This document shows, piece after piece, positions 15,663 through 23,189 of a DNA stretch of 37,084 nucleotides (the stretch's first letter is position 1; each line of letters opens with the position of its first letter). The stretch lies in assembly GCF_014204985.1 (NCBI RefSeq), contig NZ_JACHMP010000002.1, forward strand, positions 1 through 37,084, in the 5' to 3' direction. The notes below the pieces were generated by a model. That model made no database searches. It was not told where the DNA came from and was given only the letters and a program-made list of their open reading frames with translations. The position numbers and the translations under genes are program-made. Source of the DNA: Streptosporangium becharense. Its GTDB lineage: Bacteria; Actinomycetota; Actinomycetes; Streptosporangiales; Streptosporangiaceae.

Positions 15663-15686
15663 CCCCTTGGCTGCTCGATCACTCGA

Positions 15687-15875
15687 TCATCTGGCCTTGC
15701 TGTTCTTGATCACGTCGTCGATGAACGCGCAGAACAGCTCGAACTCGCGGAGAGGCAGCGCGTCGACGTCAGCCGGGCTCAGGTGGCACAGGTACGCCAG
15801 GGCCGGCAGGTAGGTCAGCCGGCGCTTTTCGAGGTCGCCGCCCGATCCCGGGCGCGGCCGGCCTTGGTAGGGCCC
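15687..15875 (-). CDS. -1 frameshift extension of the tail assembly chaperone (gpGT-like)
   Basis: After the frameshift window the -1 frame is open to a TGA at 15687-15689 and encodes DLEKRRLTYLPALAYLCHLS, then DVDALPLREFELFCAFIDDVIKNSKAR, the usual kind of downstream chaperone peptide. It has no start codon of its own with a ribosome site. A slip at GGGCCCT (15869-15875) would give a ~153-aa fusion with the 15815 product. The extension ends 25 bp before the tape measure start. The peptide and reading frames are seen; the fusion is inferred from lambda gpG/gpGT and other siphoviruses. Confidence 0.75.
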   Translation of the reverse strand, partial: GPYQGRPRPGSGGDLEKRRLTYLPALAYLCHLSPADVDALPLREFELFCAFIDDVIKNSKAR

Positions 15876-16147
15876 GGCTCGTCGATGCGCTCCACCTTGA
15901 TCGCGGCTAGGTCGATCTCGTACTCGCCGGTCTCGATCTGCGCCCAGCTGACGTCTTTGCCCAGACGGAATTTGAGGTTGATCCAGACGTAGGCGGCGAG
16001 CGCGAGGAAGTCGCCGTTCTGCATGCCGGCTTCCAGGTCCTTGGCCGTCAGGCCGGTGGCCTTCTGCAGCGCGATGCCCTCGTGCAGCGCCAGCCGGTTC
16101 GGGTCGGTCTCGAAGGTCTCGCCCTGGATCGTCATACGGAAGGCCAT
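15815..16147 (-). CDS. Tail assembly chaperone (gpG-like)
   Basis: A 110-aa acidic/helical protein (MAFRMTIQGETFETDPNRLALHEGIALQKATG start, then DLEAGMQNGDFLALAAYVWINLKFRLGKDVSW) placed between tail tube/gp10-like genes and the tape measure. That is the location and size of siphoviral gpG chaperones, which keep the tape measure soluble and recruit tube subunits. ATG at 16147 has AGGAG six bases before it. About 60 bp before its stop there is a GGGCCCT heptamer in the correct frame for -1 slippage. Confidence 0.85.
   Translation of the reverse strand: MAFRMTIQGETFETDPNRLALHEGIALQKATGLTAKDLEAGMQNGDFLALAAYVWINLKFRLGKDVSWAQIETGEYEIDLAAIKVERIDEPGPTKAGRARDRAATSKSAG
15869..15875 (-). promoter_or_regulatory. 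Candidate -1 ribosomal slippery site GGGCCCT
   Basis: Read on the minus strand in the chaperone frame as G GGC CCT, an X XXY YYZ heptamer. Shifting -1 gives GGG CCC and opens the downstream chaperone frame, which has no stop back to this point. A second, less canonical candidate is TCG AAA AGC just before the zero-frame stop. Confidence 0.6.
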
Positions 16148-16155
16148 GAGGTCTC

Positions 16156-16725
16156 CTACTGCTTGTTGTCGAGCTCGCGGGCGATCTCGTCCATCGCCGC
16201 GAGGATGGTCTTGCGGATGCGGTCGGCGTGCCGCTTGATCGACGGCTCGAACCACGGCTTGCCCTTCTGGGCGTACCAGTGCTTGCGGTTGCCGAACAGC
16301 GGGTGTCTCCAGCCCTTCTTGCTGTTGAGGCGCCGCGGCAGGGTCCGCTGATCGGCCGGGAGCTTGCTGCCGTCGACGATGATTCGCACCCCCGCGCGGC
16401 GGCCGCCGTCGCGGATGTCGGTCTTGATCGCCGCGGCGATCGTGCGGCGCAGCCCGGACCGGGCCCGGGCCCGGGCGATGGCCCGCTGGTCGGCCGGCTT
16501 CCGGGCCCGGCCCAGGTTGTGCTCGGTGCGGGCCGTGCCGCCGCCGCCGTGCGCCCCGGTCACCGGCAGGCTCCGGACTGCGGTCTTGGCGTCGGCCACC
16601 GCCGGCCGGGCCGCGTCCCTGATGGTCTTGCGCAGCTTGGCGGCCAGCGTCTTGTCAACGCGCTTCAGGTCCGCTGCGAGCTTGCGCATCTGCTCGGCGC
16701 CGGTCACCCGCACATCGGCCACCAT
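16156..16725 (-). CDS. HK97 gp10-like phage protein
   Basis: A 189-aa strongly basic protein: a helical N-terminal half (AEQMRKLAADLKRVDKTLAAKLRKTIRDAARPAVADAKTAVRSLP), a Gly/Arg linker, then VRIIVDGSKLPADQRTLPRRLNSKKGWRHPLFGNRKHWYAQKGKPWFEP and a final charged helix. The 'RHPLFGNR..W..Q.G.PWFEP' pattern is the signature of HK97 gp10-type head-tail/tail-completion proteins. It follows the tail tube gene with a 3-bp gap and precedes the chaperones, which is shifted relative to the classic order (usually before the tube). The ATG at 16725 has a weak ribosome site. Confidence 0.78.
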   Translation of the reverse strand: MVADVRVTGAEQMRKLAADLKRVDKTLAAKLRKTIRDAARPAVADAKTAVRSLPVTGAHGGGGTARTEHNLGRARKPADQRAIARARARSGLRRTIAAAIKTDIRDGGRRAGVRIIVDGSKLPADQRTLPRRLNSKKGWRHPLFGNRKHWYAQKGKPWFEPSIKRHADRIRKTILAAMDEIARELDNKQ

Positions 16726-16728
16726 GGG

Positions 16729-17757
16729 CTACAGGGTGGTGTCGGCCGAGATGGACAGCAGTTGCAGCACCGGGTTGGTGCCGTCGGAGTACGCCTCGAA
16801 CGCCACGTCCATCATCACGATGCCGGGCCCGTCGACCACCGGCGGCGCCTCCTTGAGGATGATCGCCGGGCAGATGAACGACAGCGTGTCCTCCTCGCCG
16901 GACGCGCCGATGGGTGCGCCGGTCAGGTCCAGCTGCAGCGCCAGCGCGTCACCGGCCTTGAAGACGTCGTACAGCTCGGCCTGGCTGAACTCGGCCTTGA
17001 GGCTGCCGGTGATCGTCGGGATGTCGTTCTCCAGCGGCTCTCGCTTGATGCCGCCGGAGCCGAGGCCGTAGCGCTCGGTCGCCAGCGGCGTGCTGCCCTT
17101 GATGCTGATGGAGTTGATGACGGTGGCCACCGCGGTTCCACCGGTCACCGACGTCACGCCGGACGCGGTGGCCACCGTGCCGCCGAGCTTCAGCGCCGCC
17201 TGGTGGAACCCGAACTGGTGCGCTGAGGTGTAGGAGGCGGTGGCCAGCGCGGTGGCGGTCGCCTCGTCCATCGCGTCGATGCTCAGCTTGAGGGTGGCGA
17301 CGTCGTTGTCGCTGAGGCTGAACTCCCACTCGGTGACCTTGCAGCCCCGGTAGGTGAACGGGCGCACCGTGCCGGTGCTGGGCTCGGGCCGGCCGACCTG
17401 CATCGTGAAGCCGAGCCCGAGCTTGCCGACGGGGGTGTGGACCTGCCGGTAGGCCGTCGTAGATCCGATCTGCGTTGCGGTCGCCGTCGAGCCGATCATG
17501 TGCTTGTACAGCAGGCCCATACCGCGGGTGGCGATCGGCAGCTCCAGGTCCCCACCGGCGGTGACCCTGCTCTTCGTGACCCGGGAGACGCGCTTGTACT
17601 TCGTCCCGGCCGCCAGCGTGCTCGGCTCCAGGAACCCCGGGCTGTACTTCATCGACTCCTTGGTGTACTCCAGGAACCGCGTCACCGTGACCGCGGTGCC
17701 CACCGTGGTCTCGGCGGCGATGCCTACCTGACTGTCCAGGCCGGTACCGGTGGTCAT
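16729..17757 (-). CDS. Major tail (tube) protein
   Basis: A 342-aa tube subunit: TGLDSQVGIAAETTVGTAVTVTRFLEYTKESMKYSPGFLEPS at the start, RVTAGGDLELPIATRGMGLLYKHMIGS, the FTYRGCKVTEWEFSLSDNDVATLKLSIDAMDE strand pair, and PTITGSLKAEFSQAELYDVFKAG. It resembles the phage_tail_2 family that polymerises into the siphovirus tube. A C-terminal ~100-residue portion may be an Ig-like decoration. Starts in an ATGA overlap with the previous gene, so it is translated with the connector genes upstream. Confidence 0.88.
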   Translation of the reverse strand: MTTGTGLDSQVGIAAETTVGTAVTVTRFLEYTKESMKYSPGFLEPSTLAAGTKYKRVSRVTKSRVTAGGDLELPIATRGMGLLYKHMIGSTATATQIGSTTAYRQVHTPVGKLGLGFTMQVGRPEPSTGTVRPFTYRGCKVTEWEFSLSDNDVATLKLSIDAMDEATATALATASYTSAHQFGFHQAALKLGGTVATASGVTSVTGGTAVATVINSISIKGSTPLATERYGLGSGGIKREPLENDIPTITGSLKAEFSQAELYDVFKAGDALALQLDLTGAPIGASGEEDTLSFICPAIILKEAPPVVDGPGIVMMDVAFEAYSDGTNPVLQLLSISADTTL

Positions 17758-18014
17758 GACTCCGTGCCTCCCTTGCTCTTCGCGGCCGCGCCGCTCGCAC
17801 CGGCGGCGCCCGTGCGGGCGGTGCCGCTCAGCTGCCAGGTCTCCTTGGGCCAGGCCCGGATCTGCCCGCCCTGGTCGATGAGGTAGGCGTCGGACAGCTC
17901 CTCGAGGAACTGCCCGTCGACGGCGACGACGTCGCCGGCCTGGACCGGCAGCCCGTCGGGGCGGCCCAGGCTCCGGGTGTCGCCGGAGATGTTCGTGAGC
18001 GTCAGCTTGGCCAC
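17754..18014 (-). CDS. Small head-tail module protein
   Basis: An 86-aa protein (VAKLTLTNISGDTRSLGRPDGLPVQAGDVVAVDGQFLEELSDAYLIDQGGQIRAWPKETWQL then a Ala/Gly/Ser/Lys tail). The beta-barrel-like front half and position between tail terminator and tube suggest a neck or stopper-type component or a tube-cap accessory. GTG start at 18014 with AAGGGGG upstream; the stop overlaps the tube start. Family not recognised with certainty. Confidence 0.65.
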   Translation of the reverse strand: MAKLTLTNISGDTRSLGRPDGLPVQAGDVVAVDGQFLEELSDAYLIDQGGQIRAWPKETWQLSGTARTGAAGASGAAAKSKGGTES

Positions 18015-18027
18015 GCGGCCCCCTTTT

Positions 18028-18489
18028 CTATATGCGGATCTGGGCGGAGACGGTGAACGGCACCCGCGCCTGTGCCCCGGCCCTGGTCTGTTCCTGGTGC
18101 AGGCGGCCGCCGGTGATGGCCACCGTGGCTGGCGGGGCGAACCCCGCCCCGACGTCGGCGCGCAGCGCCGCCTCCAGGGCGGCGAAGTGGGTGTAGGCGC
18201 GGGTGCGGGCGGCGGCCAGGTCGTCGTCGCCGTCCCACGCGATGAGCACGCAGGTGACCTGGATCGTCTCGGTCTTGACGCCGGCGCCCAGGCCGGTCCA
18301 GTCCTGGGCCCAGTCGACGGCCTGGCCGTCGCCGTCGTCGTCGCCGTCCCAGCCGACACAGACCACGTCCTGGCCCGGGTCGGCGGTGACGGCCGGGCCG
18401 TCCAGTATCAGGACGTCACCGGGCAGCGCGCCGGTGAACAGGCCGACCAGCCGGTCCAGGAGGGCCGGCACCCGGGAGGACAGGGTCAT
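18028..18489 (-). CDS. Tail terminator / tail completion-like protein
   Basis: A 153-aa protein (LSSRVPALLDRLVGLFTGALPGDVLILDGPAVT ... TETIQVTCVLIAWDGDDDLAAARTRAYTHFAALEAALRADV ... RLHQEQTRAGAQARVPFTVSAQIRI). An N-terminal helix, a central beta/helix pair and a C-terminal strand of this kind are characteristic of siphoviral tail terminators, which cap the finished tube and contact the neck. It overlaps the connector gene by one base (TGATG) and precedes the 17754 gene. Confidence 0.72.
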   Translation of the reverse strand: MTLSSRVPALLDRLVGLFTGALPGDVLILDGPAVTADPGQDVVCVGWDGDDDGDGQAVDWAQDWTGLGAGVKTETIQVTCVLIAWDGDDDLAAARTRAYTHFAALEAALRADVGAGFAPPATVAITGGRLHQEQTRAGAQARVPFTVSAQIRI

Positions 18490-19037
18490 CAGGCGAGTCC
18501 CATCGGTGTGCCGCCGAGCAGCTCCAGCGCCCGGCGGGGAATGGAGTGGCCGAAGCGGGGATCCCAGACCTCGTCGTCTCCGGTGGCGCGCGCCGTGCCC
18601 ATGGTGCCGCGCTGGGTCTCCCACAGGTGACCGAGGATGATCAACGCGGCCTGGCGGACGTGCGCGGGCACGGCCGCGAGCCCGGCGGTGTAGACGATCG
18701 TGATGCGGCCGCGCTCCCAGCGGTAGGTGTATCCGCCCGCCATCCGGTGCAACACGCCGGCGTCGCCGTCCAGCTCGTAGCCCGACCCGGGCACGGTGCC
18801 ACCGCCGGGCAGCGTGACCGAGGTGATCGACTGCACCGGGCGGCGTGAGAGCAGCAGGGACCGGCGGCCGCCCCAGCACCGGTCGGTGACGGTGACGGGC
18901 AGCACGATCCCGGTATGCCGCTCGATCGGGTCGGTCAGCGCGCCGATGAACCGGGCGATCTCCTCATCGTCGGCCGTCCGGGACGGCGGGATGTTGAGAT
19001 GGGCCTTGGCCTCGGCGAGCGTGACCAGCTCGGCCAC
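18489..19037 (-). CDS. Head-tail connector (gp6-like adaptor)
   Basis: A 182-aa protein starting LVTLAEAKAHLNIPPSRTADDEEIARFIGALTDPIERHTGIVLP, the standard gp6-like connector opening in which two helices bind the portal ring; further on, RRPVQSITSVTLPGGG and a final helix AHVRQAALIILGHLWETQR. It forms the first ring below the portal in siphoviruses. GTG starts directly after the TGA of the small 19038 gene. Its position between capsid and tail terminator is standard. Confidence 0.88.
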   Translation of the reverse strand: MAELVTLAEAKAHLNIPPSRTADDEEIARFIGALTDPIERHTGIVLPVTVTDRCWGGRRSLLLSRRPVQSITSVTLPGGGTVPGSGYELDGDAGVLHRMAGGYTYRWERGRITIVYTAGLAAVPAHVRQAALIILGHLWETQRGTMGTARATGDDEVWDPRFGHSIPRRALELLGGTPMGLA

Positions 19038-19283
19038 TCAGCTGCCCCGCAGCTTGCGGGGGCGCTTCTCACCGGGCGCCGCGGTGGCCGTCTCGACCGG
19101 CCCCATCTCGCCTTGCGCTGCCGCGGCCGGGCGGCCCTTGACCAGGGTCGGCTCGGTGTCGAACAGGTCGGGCCGCTCGGCCACCAGCTCGGCCGAGTCG
19201 TCCCAGACCTCGCCCCGGACCAACGGTGACTGGCCCTGTGACCAGCGCACCACGCAATCGTGCTTGACGTACACCACGCCCAT
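19038..19283 (-). CDS. Small protein between capsid and connector
   Basis: An 81-aa protein: MGVVYVKHDCVVRWSQGQSPLVRGEVWDDSAELVAERPDLFDTEPTLVKG and a low-complexity Ala/Pro/Lys/Arg tail ending KRPRKLRGS. It resembles short capsid-adjacent proteins of actinophages that I know only as hypothetical. ATG at 19283 is placed 8 bases after GGAGG, better than the GTG nine bases earlier, which would sit on the ribosome site. Translation is coupled to the connector (TGA GTG). Confidence 0.65.
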   Translation of the reverse strand: MGVVYVKHDCVVRWSQGQSPLVRGEVWDDSAELVAERPDLFDTEPTLVKGRPAAAAQGEMGPVETATAAPGEKRPRKLRGS

Positions 19284-19306
19284 ACCGGGCACCTCCTTAC
19301 ACGCCG

Positions 19307-19336
19307 GCAGCGCCCGGTACGGCAGCCGGGCGCTGC
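19307..19336 (-). terminator. 11-bp hairpin after the capsid gene
   Basis: GCAGCGCCCGG and CCGGGCGCTGC enclose an 8-nt loop in the 63-bp gap after the capsid stop. Hairpins here are common in phages and let the capsid mRNA be made in excess of downstream genes. There is no T-run, so termination is probably partial. Confidence 0.55.
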
Positions 19337-19346
19337 TGCAGCTGGA

Positions 19347-20792
19347 CTATGCGGGCTTGTTCACCAGCAGGCGGAAGCCGGCGTCGTTGATGGAGTCGGC
19401 GCCGACGCGCGCCCAGGCGAACCAGGCCCGCTGACCGGTCGGCAGGGCGAGCGTGCCCGCCGCGTTGAAGACGTGCGGGATCAGCTCGATGGACATGCCC
19501 GCGCGCTGGGCGATCAGGTAGTTGGACCAGTCGCCGACCACGGCCAGCTCGGCGGCGCCGACCGCCGCCGGCAGCGGGTCCATGTAGTCGTTGAGGTAGG
19601 CGCGGCGGCCCTTGAGGACCATGACGCCCTCCTCGGTGAAGTTCACCGTGAACGCCGAGTTGTTGTTGCTCGCGCCGAGCTGCTGGATCGCGTTGTTGAC
19701 GTCGGTGGAGGACATCCACGCGCACCGGGCGCCCCGGTAGCGGATCGGCAGAGCGGCCCAGGTGTCGTTGACGTCGCTCGCCGCGATGGCGCCTCCGGCC
19801 GCGGTGGTCACCACCGAGGCGCCGCCGGTCAGGGCGGTCACGATGCCGGTCGGCTCGTTGGTGCCGGTCCCGTCGGTGAACTTCTTCACCAGAAGCTCGG
19901 AGTAGCCCTCGCCGAGCAGGCGGGCCATCTCGGAGGCGAATCCGGGGTAGTCCTGGTCGACCTCGAGGGAGTAGGGGATGTAGCCGTCGGCGCGGTGAAC
20001 CGGCACGGTCGGCTGCGCCAGGGTCGGCGAGTTGTCGGAGGCGGCGGCGCCTTCCTGGCGGAACTGCCAGGTCACACCCGCGCTGCTGACGCCCTTCCAG
20101 GCGTCGGTGGTGATGGTCTCCACCCGGGCCAGGTTGAAGAAGTCGTTCGGCGAGCCCTGCGCGGTCAAGATGATCGTCGGGTCGATCAGGACCGGCACAC
20201 CGTACCCGCCGGCGGCGTCGGTGCCGATGGCCATGGCCCGGAACTCCTCATACGCCTGCACCGCCCGGGACTGCTCGGGGGTGAGCACCGGCGTGGTGCG
20301 GGAGACCAGGCGCATGAACGCCTGCCGGTAGTGCGGGTGCTCGGTCACCAGCAGCCGGCGGGCCAGCAGCGCCCCGTCGACGTTGTCGTTGCGGGTCTGC
20401 AGGAGCCGCTCCAGCCGGGAACGCTGATCGTCGGCCAGGTGCCCAGCCGCGGTGTCGTCGCCGAGCACGGCCCGGGCCCGGTCGCGCAGCTCCGGCGCGG
20501 CCATCCGCGTGATGTCGTCGCCGTCGAACGGCACCACGGCCCGGCCGATCTGCGCGGTACGCCAGCGCCGGCGCGACTCGGCCACGCGCTCGAGCCGCTC
20601 GGCCTCCTCGACCTGCCCGCGCCGCTCGGCCTCCTCGACCTGCCCACGCAGCTCGGTCTCCTCGGCGTCGAGCGCGTCCCAGCGGGTCTGCTGGTCCTCG
20701 GCCAGGGCCGCATCTCCGGCGGCCTCGTCGATGCTGCGGCGCTCGGCCTCGATCTCAGCGAGCCGGGCGCGCATCTCCTCCAGCGTCGTCAT
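19347..20792 (-). CDS. HK97-family major capsid protein with N-terminal scaffold domain
   Basis: A 481-aa capsid protein. Residues 1-80 are a Glu/Arg/Ala-rich coiled coil (the delta/scaffold domain expected to be cut by the protease), followed by the capsid fold with conserved stretches: RAMAIGTDAAGGYGVPVLIDPTIILTAQ, NLARVETITTDAWKG, PYSLEVDQDYPGFASEMARLLGEGYSELLVKKF, GTGTNEPTGIVTAL, and LKGRRAYLNDYMDPLP near the end. A 27-bp tandem duplication in the coiled coil (20596-20649) repeats RGQVEEAER. The start overlaps the protease stop (ATGA) and has GGAG seven bases upstream. It builds the icosahedral head. Confidence 0.95.
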   Translation of the reverse strand: MTTLEEMRARLAEIEAERRSIDEAAGDAALAEDQQTRWDALDAEETELRGQVEEAERRGQVEEAERLERVAESRRRWRTAQIGRAVVPFDGDDITRMAAPELRDRARAVLGDDTAAGHLADDQRSRLERLLQTRNDNVDGALLARRLLVTEHPHYRQAFMRLVSRTTPVLTPEQSRAVQAYEEFRAMAIGTDAAGGYGVPVLIDPTIILTAQGSPNDFFNLARVETITTDAWKGVSSAGVTWQFRQEGAAASDNSPTLAQPTVPVHRADGYIPYSLEVDQDYPGFASEMARLLGEGYSELLVKKFTDGTGTNEPTGIVTALTGGASVVTTAAGGAIAASDVNDTWAALPIRYRGARCAWMSSTDVNNAIQQLGASNNNSAFTVNFTEEGVMVLKGRRAYLNDYMDPLPAAVGAAELAVVGDWSNYLIAQRAGMSIELIPHVFNAAGTLALPTGQRAWFAWARVGADSINDAGFRLLVNKPA

Positions 20793-21589
20793 CGTGACGC
20801 TCCTTCCTTCAGGTACGGGTAGCGACGCCAGCGGCGTTCGCGTGGCGTCAGTCCGCCCGAGTGGCGCGCGGCCGGCTCGCCGGATGGTGCGGGCGCGGCT
20901 CCCACCGCGGGCGCAGTGCCGATCAGCGGCTGCACGTCGCGGGGAGTGCGAAGTCGTTGGACGCGGGCCTCCAGGTCGGCGACCCGGACGGGGTCGCGGT
21001 CACGGAGCCGCGCGTAGAAGTCGTCCGTCATCGAGCGGATCCCGGCGGTGGCCTCGGGGTTCGCGGGCCAGGTGACCGGCCCGAACTCCAGCAGCCGGAC
21101 CTCCTTGATGGTGCGCTCCGGCAGGCCCTCGGGGTTGTGCTCGGACCGGTCGGGCGCATCGTTCCACTCGTCCTTGATGACGCGGAACATGAACGATGAG
21201 CCGTAGGCGCCGGCCTCGATCCCAGGCAGCAGGTCCCGGTTGTAGGAGGTGTCGAACAGGGGCACGTCGCCGGCCGCCGCGTCCGGGTCCTCCCGGAGGT
21301 TCTCGGCCAGGCCGAGGACCTTGTCCCCGATCTGCGGGTCACCGCCGTGGTTGAACAACACCTTCACCCGGCTGCCGGACTCGGCGATGGTCTTGGAGAA
21401 CGCGCCCCGCTCGGTGCGCTCCAGGAACCGGCCCTCCCAGTGACTGTTGATCTCATACCAGGTGCTGAACGGCGAGAACCGAACCGTCATCGTCGGCATC
21501 TGGCGCTCGGCCTGGTCGTCATCGGCGCGCGTCACCCGTACGGCCCCCGCGGCGGCCCGGACGATGTCCAGCTCGCGCAACGTCTCCAT
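20789..21589 (-). CDS. Prohead protease (HK97 gp4-like, S78 type)
   Basis: A 266-aa serine protease: WYEINSHWEGRFLERTERGAFSKTIAE, VKVLFNHGGDPQIGDKVLGL with catalytic-type His at 81, and AGAYGSSFMFRV with the probable Ser near 132, then RLLEFGPVTWPANPEATAGIRS. It processes the capsid scaffold domain during head maturation. The C-terminal ~70 residues are Pro/Ala-rich. The ATG overlaps the portal stop (TAATG) with AGGAGGAG upstream. It sits between portal and capsid as in HK97-type phages. Confidence 0.92.
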   Translation of the reverse strand: METLRELDIVRAAAGAVRVTRADDDQAERQMPTMTVRFSPFSTWYEINSHWEGRFLERTERGAFSKTIAESGSRVKVLFNHGGDPQIGDKVLGLAENLREDPDAAAGDVPLFDTSYNRDLLPGIEAGAYGSSFMFRVIKDEWNDAPDRSEHNPEGLPERTIKEVRLLEFGPVTWPANPEATAGIRSMTDDFYARLRDRDPVRVADLEARVQRLRTPRDVQPLIGTAPAVGAAPAPSGEPAARHSGGLTPRERRWRRYPYLKEGASR

Positions 21590-22764
21590 TACTCCTCCTG
21601 ATCCGCCCCGTCGTGGACATCGCCCGGTCCGCTCGCCGGCGCCGCCGCGGTGTTCGGCTCGTTGCCCCACGGCACCGGCGGGAGATCCTCGGTGCCGCGC
21701 ACCTCGTTGACCGTCTTCCACCGGTTGCGCAGGGCGATCTCATGTGCCTGGTAGCGGGTCAGCGTCGTGGACTGCAGCAGCGCATCCCGGTTCAGCCGCG
21801 CGTACTGGCCGCGCGGGAGCATCGCCGTCAGCACCCGGTCCACGCGGCGCAGCCACCGGTTCAGCGCGTACACCAGCAGGTGCGTGGCCCGGGATTCGAC
21901 GTTGGAGTACGTCATCGACCCGCCGGATTCGTATCCGAGGACCTCGGCGATGCCGGGGCCGAAGATCCGCGCGCATTCGGCGCTGGTGAACTGGTTGGAC
22001 TCCAGGAACTGCGACTCCTCCGGCGCAATCTGGATCTGCTGGTAGTTCCAGCCACGGCCCAGCACCACCGGCTCACGGGTGCCGCGCACCGCGGCCAGGA
22101 ACCGCTCCTTGGCGGTGCGCGCCTGATCGGGGTCCAGGTCGGCCTCGGTGTTGGTCAGCATCCCGCCCGGGTGCGCGCCGTCGGTGAACCACTGCCGGCC
22201 GAACCGGGTGATCGCGATTCCGAGTCCGATCGTGCTCGCGTGGTGCTCGATCGGGGACATGCCCAGCACGATCCCAGGCATCGGGTAGCACCGCCGGAAG
22301 AACAGCTGCTCCGGTGGGATCTCGCGGCCGCGGTAGGCGAAGACCGGTAGGTCGTCACGCAGCCAGGCGCTGATCGCGTCCGGGTGCAGCAGCTCGACCG
22401 CCGTCGGGAAGTCCCCGCGCACATGCCGGTCGCGCACGATGCCGACCGCGTTGCCGCGCAGCAGCCAGCTCATCAGGAGCTGGAAGATCCAGTCCTCCAC
22501 GCCCTGGCCGTCGGCGCCGGGATCCTGCAGCCAGGACGGAACCGGTAGCTCGGTGCGGTCGGCGCCCGTGCCGCGGAACACGTCGATCGGCAGCTCCGAC
22601 CCCAGGGAGGCGATCAGGTCGACCGATGACCAGACCGCGACCTTCTGCAGGCTCGTCTCAGCGCGGGACAGGTCGACCTGGTCGAACTGCGAGCTGGTGA
22701 TGATCGGCGGCAGGAACCTGCGCTCGGCGGGCGGGGCGGCCCGGCGGCCCCAGAACACGCCCAT
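21589..22764 (-). CDS. Phage portal protein (HK97 type)
   Basis: A 391-aa portal: QKVAVWSSVDLIASLGSELPIDVFRG, WIFQLLMSWLLRGNAVGIV, ELLHPDAISAWLRD, GMSPIEHHASTIGLGIAITRFGRQWF, GRGWNYQQIQIAPEESQFLESNQFTSAECARIFGPGIAEVLGYE, THLLVYALNRWLRRVDRVLTAMLP. These are the conserved HK97 portal segments that form the dodecamer through which DNA is packaged. ATG at 22764 is taken over GTG at 22782 because it overlaps the previous stop (TGATG) like its neighbours. Confidence 0.93.
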   Translation of the reverse strand: MGVFWGRRAAPPAERRFLPPIITSSQFDQVDLSRAETSLQKVAVWSSVDLIASLGSELPIDVFRGTGADRTELPVPSWLQDPGADGQGVEDWIFQLLMSWLLRGNAVGIVRDRHVRGDFPTAVELLHPDAISAWLRDDLPVFAYRGREIPPEQLFFRRCYPMPGIVLGMSPIEHHASTIGLGIAITRFGRQWFTDGAHPGGMLTNTEADLDPDQARTAKERFLAAVRGTREPVVLGRGWNYQQIQIAPEESQFLESNQFTSAECARIFGPGIAEVLGYESGGSMTYSNVESRATHLLVYALNRWLRRVDRVLTAMLPRGQYARLNRDALLQSTTLTRYQAHEIALRNRWKTVNEVRGTEDLPPVPWGNEPNTAAAPASGPGDVHDGADQEE

Positions 22765-22991
22765 CAGCGCACCCGCTCGCACACGATGACCGTGCCGCCC
22801 CGCTCGAACCGGACCGGCCGGTAGGCGACCTGATCGGCGATCACCAGGTTCCCCTCGTCGTCGACGTCAACGTGGCCGGCGCCGACACCGGCCAGGAACT
22901 CGCAGGCGAACGCCGCCACGACGGGCGCCTGAAGGATCCGCACCGGTTCGCCCTCACGGGCCTGCACGGTCACCGCGTCGTACGTCTGCAC
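22764..22991 (-). CDS. Small hypothetical protein between terminase and portal
   Basis: A 75-aa beta-rich protein (VQTYDAVTVQAREGEPVRILQAPVVAAFACEFLAGVGAGHVDVDDEGNLVIADQVAYRPVRFERGGTVIVCERVR). The GTG overlaps the previous stop (TAGTG) with GGAGG five bases upstream, and its own stop overlaps the portal start. No family recognised; packaging or head-assembly role is suggested only by position. Confidence 0.65.
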   Translation of the reverse strand: MQTYDAVTVQAREGEPVRILQAPVVAAFACEFLAGVGAGHVDVDDEGNLVIADQVAYRPVRFERGGTVIVCERVR

Positions 22992-23173
22992 TACGACCTC
23001 CGATCCAGCAGCAGCAGGAACGTGCCGGCGGCCAGCAGCCCCAGGGGCCGATAGATCAGCGCCAGCCCGGCACAGACGCACGCCGCCCCGGCCAGGCCGG
23101 GCAGCCACCTGCACGCCTCGCCGAGGCGTCGCACGACGCCGCCGGCGAGGTCGGCGGCCTTGAGCCAGTCCAT
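22991..23173 (-). CDS. 60-aa single-pass membrane protein
   Basis: A short protein with an N-terminal amphipathic stretch (MDWLKAADLAGGVVRRLGEACRWLPG) and a hydrophobic segment (AGAACVCAGLALIYRPLGLLAAGTFLLLL) ending DRRS. It lies between large terminase and portal, an unusual place for a membrane protein. The ATG at 23173 and overlap with the next start support it. Function unknown. Confidence 0.6.
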   Translation of the reverse strand: MDWLKAADLAGGVVRRLGEACRWLPGLAGAACVCAGLALIYRPLGLLAAGTFLLLLDRRS

Positions 23174-23189
23174 CCGCCGGCCTCCCTGG

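Noticed and set aside
12159..15992. 1277-codon rightward ORF rich in Asp/Arg/Gln/His
   Set aside because: It lies exactly antisense to the tape measure gene and its composition mirrors the Ala/Leu/Val codons of that gene; no ribosome site. Typical high-GC shadow.
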